Assembly (NCBI GenBank): GCA_024305405.1
Contig: JAKNDB010000105.1
Coordinates: 1,798,001 to 1,862,000 of the forward strand
DNA from: Dirofilaria immitis
Lineage: Eukaryota > Nematoda > Chromadorea > Rhabditida > Onchocercidae
Direction: 5' to 3'
Length of the DNA: 64,000 nt
Shown here: positions 12,818-24,000 of the stretch, piece after piece
Position numbering within the stretch: position 1 is the stretch's first letter
Layout of the letters: the number at the start of each line of letters is the position of its first letter
The notes under the pieces: model-generated
Databases searched by the model: none
What the model was told of the DNA's origin: nothing
The model's input: the letters and a program-made list of their open reading frames with translations, nothing else
Position numbers and translations under genes: made by a program

Positions 12818-15800
12818 ATGAACAATGGCGAGCTTTATCAATTTGCCACGAGGATATTTTTTCTTCTGAAACTATTGAAGTTTCCGTTGTGACAGAAATA
12901 TTTGACATCTGAATATCAAATTTAAAAGATTGGAAATCTACAAAACTGTGGAATTTTTTTATAAAGTGGCAATAGTTTATCCTAAGAATATTCACGAAAA
13001 CAAATGGATCAAACACAGAGCTTTTGGTCTTAATTGATATCTCATATATAAAATATATGCTTTACTAAAATCACAGAAGAAATTTAAAATTTTTGTCGAT
13101 ACATAAACTGTACAAAGCATGTAATATTTCCTCCAACAGATCGAACATTTCAACGATTCTTGGCTTGCATCTTAATTCAATGAATTTTCTGCAATATCGT
13201 CGCGTTCTTCAGCATCTTTAATCATATGTTGCATCTGTCGATATTTGCCAGGATGCTGTGCAGTTAGTGTTCCAAATTAAATTAGCACTTTTGGAAAACT
13301 AAGGAAAGGATAATAATATAATTTATTTTTCAATGCAAGTTATTACTCAAGATATTTAAACCAAGATGTTCAAACGAAGAAATTACTCCTGAATAGAAAT
13401 ATTCAAAACAGAACAGCCATATTTAAATTTAAGTTGTTTTTTGTTCGGCTTGTTGCGTTTCGGAAATAATAAAAGCCAATGCCAACCGCTTCTTTTAACT
13501 GCCATTTGTAGGTTTTGATTTTCGCTTGCATCTTTTTCAATAAGATCATGCATTATTAACTCGGCACTCGTCTTGTTTTCATTCGCTTGGAATTGAAGTT
13601 TGCACACTTTCCTTTCTTTGTTGTGACGATTTTTGATAGTTTCTGCATGACGTCGATATTCTTCGCTAATTCTATCTAAAGGCCATGCACGCACTGACTC
13701 AGTTTAATCAACATATGTTTTCCATTTTTAATGCCATCGATTTTTCACTTTTTAGTGTCATCGAGGAATGGAAAACCTTACTGACAATGTAATTAAAAAT
13801 GATGAAACTAACTTCTCACAGCTCTTAGAGAAATAAAGTTAAATAGAATTAGTTATATAGTTAAAGCTGGAATTTTAAACTAATTTCCTGGAACAAATTT
13901 AAACAATTTCGTTTTCAAAATAACAAAATTTAACAATGAGGAATCTTCATGCTTTCTAAGGCTCGCTGATGATTGTTTCGCGTATTTTGAAATTCTTCTT
14001 TCTCAGCTACACGTTTTTCAATTTTCAACCGAATCTGTGAAATCCCAATTTGTGCTCGTAAAACTTTATTGTCTTCGATTTCTAGCGCACTTTCTACTTA
14101 ACCGCATTGCTTGCGGAATATTTTACTAACAATTTAATCTTTTATCAATTTTCTTTTTGATATCCGAAATTTGATGAAAATGAATCATAACAGAATAATA
14201 TTTACAACTTTAATTTCAATCATATTTTTTGGTGCGAGATCCGAAGTTCGTTTTTTTCCATTTTTAATTTCCTTTTCTGTTTCTGTAATTTATCAAAATT
14301 TTTTCCTCCTTCCTAAGTTGATTAGTAAGATCTTTCAGCTCTTATGTTAGCATTTTATTCTCTCGGCGCAGTGCTTCTGTCTAAATGGATCATATTTAAT
14401 GAACACAATGAGTTTTGTACGAATTAAAATTCGGTATTGCTTAGCAGTTATAAATGTCCTGAATTAATATTATAGATTAGCCTTATGTGCTCTTTTTCTT
14501 AGTATGGTGAATATAAGAACAAGAAGGATCTACGTATCAGTTTTTGAATTATCGTAATATTAATTTGAAAACATAAATAATTAATATTTTCTGAAATCAT
14601 AATAAATACAATAAAAGTACCTGCTTTTTGCTTCCCGCAAATCTGAATATTTCGGTAGCCCCATTTCTTGTTTTTCGTTTATTTGCTTCTATTTCACGTG
14701 TTAATAATACACCGCATTTCCGCTTCCATTTTTCAATCATTTTATCGAATACTTTCTGTTTCTTGTTCAAAGAATTTGCAAAACCGTTAGCCTGAAATTA
14801 GTACCAGGTGTATAAAGTATTATATTTTTAATAATATATAGAAACTAATTACACCAAACATGCAAAAGATCGTGATAAAATCTTATCAGAAAAATTTAAA
14901 ATATCTTCTTACACAATTTATTGTTAAATTATAGTATTTTAAAATTGATAACACAATTTTATAAAAATATATATCTTAAAACTTTTAAAATCACTTCAGT
15001 TACTCTAAAAATAAGATATGATAAAAGAATTACTTTATCAGCATCCATCTGTGCATCTTCAAGTTCATAAATTAAATGTAGATGAGTTTTTCAGCGAATT
15101 AATGCGATTATTTGTTGTATCTATCTATAGCTTCTTGCATTGCTTGCACTTTCATTTGCAATTTTGCTAAACAGAGTAAACAAATTAATGAAAAATTAAA
15201 AAAATGTAACAAGACTGATAAATGCAATATCATTGATAAGATGATAAATTATGAAAATAAATTTCCTTACTATGCAGCAAATAGCAGTTTTAGTCGCTCA
15301 GTTGAAATTTCAGGAGTACATCGTTGATTCAGAAGTAACGAAATTTAGTGTATAAATTACCTAACTTTTCCTAATCCCTCAGATCGGTTCATTCTTTCAC
15401 CTTCATATCGAACTTTCCATTGCTGTGTTTCAGCATTAGCTTTTGAGATTAACTTTTGAAGCTTCTGCTTTGCTATTCAATTCTTCATTCATTATATCAC
15501 GAAGTTCTTAACATTTCAGTTGTAAGTTTAAGAGCTAAATTTGAAATTTTCGCTCTTTTTTGAACCTCGAATTTAAAAGAATTTTCATTTTCTCTTTGAC
15601 TATATAATACATTTATACCTGCGAATTAAATGAATGCTTTTCTCGAGATTCCTGCTCCAGCTGTTGTTTCACTTTTTCTAACTGCAGAGTTAGTTGCTGC
15701 TTGATGCGGTTCCTGAAATGCTACTTCATTCTCATAATCTTCTAATTGCCTGAAAATAGCTCTGCGGTCGGAAAATTTATTGTGACCTATCCCCTGAAAA

Positions 15801-16546
15801 CAGATTCTGAAGTAGAGTTTTCTTTTCATGTCCCTCACAATTCTTTTCTTTTCATCCAATTTTATTTCACACAGCGCAGTTTGTTTGATTTTCTTTTTTT
15901 TATTCTCAAAAATTTTCAAATAAGAAATCTGCTGAAAAGAGATTCAGCAGACAGTGAATATTACTTGCTCACATTGTTAGCTTCAGTTCCAACTTATTTT
16001 TGACTGCAGTAATTTCCTGCAGATTTCGTCTGTTGCGTATCGGCTTTCAATTGAATATCTGCTAACTGTGCTTCTAATTGAAATTTGAAGCCTTTTATAA
16101 AAAAATTTGCAAATTTTTAGAAAGGTAAAATTAAAAATTCTGTCAAAAACAAACATTCACTTAAAAATTTATTTCAAATTTAACTTGTTTACCACATCTA
16201 TTCATATTTTGGCGTTGTTTAACTATCAAATCACATTGACTTCATAAATCATTAATCTCCTGTTATAAAGAACTTTTTTTTCTATACTAAATTTATCAAT
16301 GCAAAATTTGCAAGCTTTCCCGAAAAATTCTTTTTTTTTAATCATAGAACTCTAAATTCACTGTTTCAAACTTCATATTTTGAATCAATATTATTAATTA
16401 GATGATTATTAATTAGATAAAAGAAAAAAGTTCTTTACAACAGGAGATTAATGATTCATATTTTGGATCAATATTATTAATTACCTGATGATAATCTGAC
16501 CTGCTCTTTTGGTTAGAATTCAATTGTTCAGAAAGCTCTTCTACTG
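12818..16546. repeat. Left arm of a 3.7-kb near-perfect palindrome
   Basis: The reverse complement of 12818-16546 matches 17331-21059. Paired positions sum to 33877 at both ends and in the middle (for example 15112 with 18765). The outer border is sharp: homology stops at ATGAACAATGGCG (12818) on the left and its partner ending 21059. The inner border stops at CTACTG (16546) and CAGTAG (17331). The few differences I saw are single-base changes in T or A runs (for example T5 versus T4 near 13527-13531, T5 versus T6 near 13725). The arm carries myosin-tail exons on the minus strand and no transposase, terminal repeat or target-site duplication. Confidence 0.97.
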
Positions 16547-16870
16547 AACTTGATAGGAAGTTTTTTTTCCAAATGATTGTATATTGCAAATAAAGCTATT
16601 CTTCGTGCAGTTGTGAGGCAAAAGGCTTACTGGACTATTAAACGATTTACTTCGTTTAATATTATTTTCGATAAATTACGTGCTTAACGTTGTATTCATG
16701 AAATTCCTCAATATTCTCTTGCGCAATTTTAATTTGCTTTCAAGCTTTATGTTTTGATTTCTCATTATCTTGAGGTATTCGTCGTTCTCGTTCCAGATTA
16801 TCCTCAATCTCATCAATACTTTGTCCAATTTACTTCCTACTTTGCTTAAATAATTCACTTTGCATTCTTA
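13150..16870 (-). pseudogene. Myosin heavy chain tail pseudogene, left (longer) copy
   Basis: Minus-strand exon remnants match the coiled-coil rod of class II myosin heavy chain in order. In the spacer (about 16870-16660): TLDEIEDNLERERR and AQENIEE. Then in the arm: VEELSEQL; QQLEQESREK; SKANAETQQWKVRYEGE; ELEDAQMDADK; SLNKKQKVFDKMIEKWKRK; ELKDLTNQLRKEEK; NNHQRALESMK; HDLIEKMQAKIKTYK in the other arm's frame; and KYRQMQHMIKDAEERDD near the C-terminus. Introns with GT/AG borders persist, so the copy arose by DNA duplication, not retroposition. In-frame stops (for example TAA inside MLTxELKDL) and several frameshifts disrupt it. It extends about 320 bp further 5' than the right copy, so it looks like the older, longer copy. 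A functional rod would need an uninterrupted heptad frame of about 1,100 residues. Confidence 0.9.
16247..16456. repeat. Nested inverted repeat (33-34 bp arms) inside the palindrome arm
   Basis: 16247-16280 (starting AATCATTAATCTCCTGTT) pairs with 16424-16456 (ending AACAGGAGATTAATGATT) with one mismatch. The same structure is present in mirror position in the right arm (about 17421-17630). It lies in an intron-like part of the myosin copy. Confidence 0.85.
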
Positions 16871-17330
16871 AGCTGAATATCTTCCAAAAGTTTATAATTC
16901 GTCCATAACAAAGAAAAGCAACTACTGATTATGTGATAATGGCAAGACTTTTCTTTCTCGGATTTATCACTTTATCGACTGAATTAAATAAGAAGTATGA
17001 AGAGAAATTGACTAAGCTTTGCTGAGATTTTTTAGAAAACATTTATATTTCATTATAAATGGATTAAATATTCTATACATATATTTCTTCAGTTCATAGA
17101 TCTTTGAATTTTATCTTTATTAATCGAATATCTCCATTCGATTTTGAAATTCTTTTCATGAATACAATCTGTTAAAAATTTATATTTATTTATTGTACAT
17201 AATTTTAAACTGAAGATATTGTTATAAGTAGCTCCATAATAGCTTTTGTAAATAGATATAGCAGTCAACTTGAGATTTGCATAATATGTAGCCAGCTCTG
17301 GCTAATCTACGTAAAACATCAACAACGATA
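16547..17330. other. Palindrome spacer, 784 bp
   Basis: Unique sequence between the arms. Its left part (16660-16870) holds a further myosin-rod exon on the minus strand, collinear with the left-arm copy. Its right part (16871-17330) has no convincing coding content. The spacer is long enough to allow cruciform extrusion only with a large loop. Confidence 0.85.
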
Positions 17331-20300
17331 CAGTAGAAGAGCTTTCTGAACAATTGAATTCTAACCAAAAGAGCAGGTCAGATTATCATCAGGTAATTAA
17401 TAATATTGATCCAAAATATGAATCATTAATCTCCCGTTGTAAAGAACTTTTTTCTTTTATCTAATTAATAATCATCTAATTAATAATATTGATTCAAAAT
17501 ATGAAGTTTGAAACAGTGAATTTAGAGTTCTATGATTAAAAAAAAAGAATTTTTCGGGAAAGCTTGCAAATTTTGCATTGATAAATTTAGTATAGAAAAA
17601 AAAGTTCTTTATAACAGGAGATTAATGATTTATGAAGTCAATGTGATTTGATAGTTAAACAACGCCAAAATATGAATAGATGTGGTAAACAAGTTAAATT
17701 TGAAATAAATTTTTAAGTGAATGTTTGTTTTTGACAGAATTTTTAATTTTACCTTTCTAAAAATTTGCAAATTTTTTATAAAAGGCTTCAAATTTCAATT
17801 AGAAGCACAGTTAGCAGATATTCAATTGAAAGCCGATACGCAACAGACGAAATCTGCAGGAAATTACTGCAGTCAAAAATAAGTTGGAACTGAAGCTAAC
17901 AATGTGAGCAAGTAATATTCACTGTCTGCTGAATCTCTTTTCAGCAGATTTCTTATTTGAAAATTTTTGAGAATAAAAAAAAGAAAATCAAACAAACTGC
18001 GCTGTGTGAAATAAAATTGGATGAAAAGAAAAGAATTGTGAGGGACATGAAAAGAAAAACTCTACTTCAGAATCTGTTTTCAGGGGATAGGTCACAATAA
18101 ATTTTCCGACCGCAGAGCTATTTTCAGGCAATTAGAAGATTATGAGAATGAAGTAGCATTTCAGGAACCGCATCAAGCAGCAACTAACTCTGCAGTTAGA
18201 AAAAGTGAAACAACAGCTGGAGCAGGAATCTCGAGAAAAGCATTCATTTAATTCGCAGGTATAAATGTATTATATAGTCAAAGAGAAAATGAAAATTCTT
18301 TTAAATTCGAGGTTCAAAAAAGAGCGAAAATTTCAAATTTAGCTCTTAAACTTACAACTGAAATGTTAAGAACTTCGTGATATAATGAATGAAGAATTGA
18401 ATAGCAAAGCAGAAGCTTCAAAAGTTAATCTCAAAAGCTAATGCTGAAACACAGCAATGGAAAGTTCGATATGAAGGTGAAAGAATGAACCGATCTGAGG
18501 GATTAGGAAAAGTTAGGTAATTTATACACTAAATTTCGTTACTTCTGAATCAACGATGTACTCCTGAAATTTCAACTGAGCGACTAAAACTGCTATTTGC
18601 TGCATAGTAAGGAAATTTATTTTCATAATTTATCATCTTATCAATGATATTGCATTTATCAGTCTTGTTACATTTTTTTAATTTTTCATTAATTTGTTTA
18701 CTCTGTTTAGCAAAATTGCAAATGAAAGTGCAAGCAATGCAAGAAGCTATAGATAGATACAACAAATAATCGCATTAATTCGCTGAAAAAACTCATCTAC
18801 ATTTAATTTATGAACTTGAAGATGCACAGATGGATGCTGATAAAGTAATTCTTTTATCATATCTTATTTTTAGAGTAACTGAAGTGATTTTAAAAGTTTT
18901 AAGATATATATTTTTATAAAATTGTGTTATCAATTTTAAAATACTATAATTTAACAATAAATTGTGTAAGAAGATATTTTAAATTTTTCTGATAAGATTT
19001 TATCACGATCTTTTGCATGTTTGGTGTAATTAGTTTCTATATATTATTAAAAATATAATACTTTATACACCTGGTACTAATTTCAGGCTAACGGTTTTGC
19101 AAATTCTTTGAACAAGAAACAGAAAGTATTCGATAAAATGATTGAAAAATGGAAGCGGAAATGCGGTGTATTATTAACACGTGAAATAGAAGCAAATAAA
19201 CGAAAAACAAGAAATGGGGCTACCGAAATATTCAGATTTGCGGGAAGCAAAAAGCAGGTACTTTTATTGTATTTATTATGATTTCAGAAAATATTAATTA
19301 TTTATGTTTTCAAATTAATATTACGATAATTCAAAAAACTGATACGTAGATCCTTCTTGTTCTTATATTCACCATACTAAGAAAAAGAGCACATAAGGCT
19401 AATCTATAATATTAATTCAGGACATTTATAACTGCTAAGCAATACCGAATTTTAATTCGTACAAAACTCATTGTGTTCATTAAATATGATCCATTTAGAC
19501 AGAAGCACTGCGCCGAGAGAATAAAATGCTAACATAAGAGCTGAAAGATCTTACTAATCAACTTAGGAAGGAGGAAAAAATTTTGATAAATTACAGAAAC
19601 AGAAAAGGAAATTAAAAATGGAAAAAACGAACTTCGGATCTCGCACCAAAAAATATGATTGAAATTAAAGTTGTAAATATTATTCTGTTATGATTCATTT
19701 TCATCAAATTTCGGATATCAAAAAGAAAATTGATAAAAGATTAAATTGTTAGTAAAATATTCCGCAAGCAATGCGGTTAAGTAGAAAGTGCGCTAGAAAT
19801 CGAAGACAATAAAGTTTTACGAGCACAAATTGGGATTTCACAGATTCGGTTGAAAATTGAAAAACGTGTAGCTGAGAAAGAAGAATTTCAAAATACGCGA
19901 AACAATCATCAGCGAGCCTTAGAAAGCATGAAGATTCCTCATTGTTAAATTTTGTTATTTTGAAAACGAAATTGTTTAAATTTGTTCCAGGAAATTAGTT
20001 TAAAATTCCAGCTTTAACTATATAACTAATTCTATTTAACTTTATTTCTCTAAGAGCTGTGAGAAGTTAGTTTCATCATTTTTAATTACATTGTCAGTAA
20101 GGTTTTCCATTCCTCGATGACACTAAAAAGTGAAAAATCGATGGCATTAAAAAATGGAAAACATATGTTGATTAAACTGAGTCAGTGCGTGCATGGCCTT
20201 TAGATAGAATTAGCGAAGAATATCGACGTCATGCAGAAACTATCAAAAATCGTCACAACAAAGAAAGGAAAGTGTGCAAACTTCAATTCCAAGCGAATGA

Positions 20301-20727
20301 AAACAAGACGAGTGCCGAGTTAATAATGCATGATCTTATTGAAAAGATGCAAGCGAAAATCAAAACCTACAAATGGCAGTTAAAAGAAGCGGTTGGCATT
20401 GGCTTTTATTATTTCCGAAACGCAACAAGCCGAACAAAAACAACTTAAATTTAAATATGGCTGTTCTGTTTTGAATATTTCTATTCAGGAGTAATTTCTT
20501 CGTTTGAACATCTTGGTTTAAATATCTTGAGTAATAACTTGCATTGAAAAATAAATTATATTATTATCCTTTCCTTAGTTTTCCAAAAGTGCTAATTTAA
20601 TTTGGAACACTAACTGCACAGCATCCTGGCAAATATCGACAGATGCAACATATGATTAAAGATGCTGAAGAACGCGACGATATTGCAGAAAATTCATTGA
20701 ATTAAGATGCAAGCCAAGAATCGTTGA
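17331..20727 (+). pseudogene. Myosin heavy chain tail pseudogene, right copy
   Basis: Plus-strand mirror of the left copy. Exon remnants read VEELSEQLNSNQKSRSDYHQ (17335-17392), then TALCEIKLDEKK, SKANAETQQWKVRYEGE, KVQAMQEAIDRYNK, SLNKKQKVFDKMIEKWKRK (19087-19257, bounded by TTTCAG and GTACTT), NNHQRALESMK, LQFQANENK and HDLIEKMQAKIKTYK (20185-20385), and KYRQMQHMIKDAEERDD (about 20630-20700). The last part runs into a one-base insertion relative to myosin (GAATTAAG) that gives a premature stop. That insertion and the TAA in the ELKDL segment are identical in the left copy, so they predate the duplication or were homogenised. Orientation agrees with the head fragment at 10964-12044, but most of the head and proximal rod are missing. 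Confidence 0.9.
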
Positions 20728-21059
20728 AATGTTCGATCTGTTGGAGGAAATATTACATGCTTTGTACAGTTTATGTATCGACAAAAATTTTAAATTTCTT
20801 CTGTGATTTTAGTAAAGCATATATTTTATATATGAGATATCAATTAAGACCAAAAGCTCTGTGTTTGATCCATTTGTTTTCGTGAATATTCTTAGGATAA
20901 ACTATTGCCACTTTATAAAAAAATTCCACAGTTTTGTAGATTTCCAATCTTTTAAATTTGATATTCAGATGTCAAATATTTCTGTCACAACGGAAACTTC
21001 AATAGTTTCAGAAGAAAAAATATCCTCGTGGCAAATTGATAAAGCTCGCCATTGTTCAT
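17331..21059. repeat. Right arm of the 3.7-kb palindrome
   Basis: Inverted copy of 12818-16546 with the same length and near identity. It ends sharply at 21059; beyond it the flanks share nothing (21060 onward versus 12817 downward). It carries the same decayed myosin-tail exons, here on the plus strand. Confidence 0.97.
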
Positions 21060-24000
21060 TTCTCTTTTATTTTAACTTATATTCAGAAATTTTTCTTTCT
21101 GAAATTTGAAAATCGAAAACTTAGAAGTTGTTAATTTTTTAATAAATTGCAGTAGCTATCTCTAATTTTGATTCACTTAGATTCTTTTTCTAAATTCAAA
21201 ATGAAATCAAGAAAGTGTAACTTATTATCTTAAAAGGTTACAAAAATCCATCCTAACACAGGTGATGAGAATAATTTTTTTGTATAATTCAGCAACATAA
21301 CTTTCTTGATTTTCTTTCAATTTTGCCAAGTTTCATCTTCTGCAAATATCATTACAATAAATAAATGTAGTCCCTCTCTTATCTAATTAGTAAATGTTAC
21401 TTTTGTTGTTAAATAATTGAGGAAATTCTTAAACATTCTTTGGTATCAGCTAGAATTTCTATTTTCACATAAAAACATTAAAACCTTACTATGTTTATTT
21501 CCCTAAATTTTCTTTTATTCTAAACGGATTAAAAAGTTTGTACAATTTAAATTAATTTTTTTCGTACAGTTTGGCATCATTGAACTTTTTGAATTCACGT
21601 CATGCTGGTCAAGTTCTGAAATGAAAAACAGATGATTTATTAACTGCACTTCTACTTCCTAGCAATTTTCTAGCTCTAATTCCATTACCGATCTAACAAT
21701 ATTTAAATATTAAATTGTTTTCTGGAGATAGGTTTAGAAGACATAAAATATGATTTTATTGAATTGTTACCAAGTGGAACACATGTTGTGCTAAAGAAAT
21801 GAGAGATAAAATGGACATAATGTGACAATTCAAATTATACTTGCTAGCATTGACATAGTAATCTCATACTGCTTTAAAATAAATTGTGAAATGATTTATG
21901 AAGTACAACGATTTTGTATCATTAAATATAATGTATATAAATCAATTTACGAAAAGTACGAGGTGAACGGTCGTATTCTGCAATTAACTTTTATATTAGG
22001 CCTTATTTTGCATCAGTCATTAATCATTCCTTTTTATTTTTATCTTTTCCTCTGCTCAAGAATTTATCCTGCTTTCAGTTTCTAAGCAAAATATAGTAGA
22101 CAGTCATATCTTATTTAGATCCTTCATTTCTATGTCTATTCAATTGAATTTATACAACTTATTGTTGCATTTTTGTGATGTTAAACTATACTGATGTTAT
22201 AAGCTCATTGATTTTTTTCTATCCTGCTTTTTCTGATTCCTGCATGATCTGAAAAAGGCACTCTATTCTATTCTCGGTGATCTCGGGTAAATCCTAAACT
22301 ACTGGTTTAACTTCACTGAGTTTTTCAAATGTTTCCATAACATTATTTCTGTAGCTTTTGATCCGTATTATGATATTTTTTTCATGTTACATTGAGTTTT
22401 TAAAAATATTTTGCTCTTTAAAACTGAAATTTTGGTATTATTTGAAACGCATGAATAAAGGAATAATAAATAGCAAACGATAGTGACGGAACTTCTACTA
22501 TAACGATGGAAAAGTGAAATTTGAAGAACTTCTATTTCTATAACAATCGAAAATGTTTTGCCCTAAAATTAAATTCATAGGGACTGAACAATGATTTTCT
22601 TACAGAACTTATAAAAACAAAGCTAGCATACTTCTTAAACTCCAGGTTTAAATTATTCCAATTGCGATAAAAAGTAAGAGCATTGCCAAATAATCATATT
22701 TTTGAACAAAGAATAATTTTGTTGGTCAATGCGCGATGAGCTCAATGAACAATTGTATCTGCTTGAGTTAGTAATTCCGACGTAAATAGTAGCCAAACAA
22801 TGGAGTAATCTTTAAATTTTCATTCTAACTTTCTTTCTATGAAAGCTGTGATCATTAAATCTGATCTGATGAAGAAAAAATGATCACATCTGCTTATAAA
22901 AGCCAAATAATTATTACATACGACAAGATTTTTCTAAGAGTCTCGTAATATTTCATGGCAGTGTTGGAGAAATATTTTTGTTTTCACAATCCTCACTGTT
23001 AATACCACCACATTAGGAAAAAATGTCGAGTTTGAAATTGTTAGTAGCAATGATAGTTTTAATATCACTATGATTAAATGATTAAAGAATAATTGAATGT
23101 CAATAATTAAATGGTCTTGAAATAGAAAAAGCTTGTAAGGGTTATTCAGTAATAACTATTTCGGAATATCAAAGGATATCTTTTAAATTACGCAAAAAAT
23201 GTTAATGACTTCGGGATCTAAGAATAATGTTGCATTCAGATAAACAGTGTGTGACAAAAGATGAAACTGTTGCCATGACAAATCTCAGAAATATCACAAT
23301 TATAGTTACCCGCGCTGCTTCTTACAAATGTATTTTTGTCTTTTATCGACTATTTAGCGAGAGAATATTACAGTGGGTTTTTGAGATTAGAATAAATTTC
23401 AAATCAATTCTTGACTTAAAATCCGAAACTAAAAAGGCAAAGAAATATGAAAATACAATGATATCACTTCTCCTGTCTCAATAAATAAATACTTTTATTG
23501 CAAAATATGAGCAATATAAATTTATAATTCTGCGATGAGATTCAATTCCTTAAGTATTCCTAACATACAATCTTTGTACAAATTTAAGAGCTAATTGATT
23601 AACAATCATCATATACTGACAGATCAACGATCAGAACAGTTTTCTTTAATATCAGAAGTCAACCTAAAGAGATAGTGTATTTATAATGATAGGTGCCCGC
23701 AAAGAAAAAGAATTAAATTATGGGTAGCTTATTTACATCCTTAAAATAAGACAATAGTAATAGTTGAAATGTTTCATTTCATCAATACTGGTCAAAGTCA
23801 ATTCTATTTATTCTTTATTTAATGATACTCGCTGAATTCGTAGTGCACATAATCAGACGAAAGTCATAAAAATCGGAACTTTAATACATGGATACTTGAT
23901 TCTTCTAGCAGTCCTATACGATTGGAAGATTAGCAAATAAGCAGTATGATTATTTTGGAGATGTATCGTTGTTTGGCTATGGTTTTGTATTTTCATTTGC

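Noticed and set aside
12818..21059. A DNA transposon or Maverick-type element with 3.7-kb terminal inverted repeats
   Set aside because: The arms contain only intron-bearing myosin exons. No transposase, integrase or polymerase motif was seen, and the flanking bases show no target-site duplication.
10964..21059. A single functional myosin heavy chain gene
   Set aside because: Most of the motor domain is missing, tail copies lie in both orientations, and stops and frameshifts interrupt the rod.
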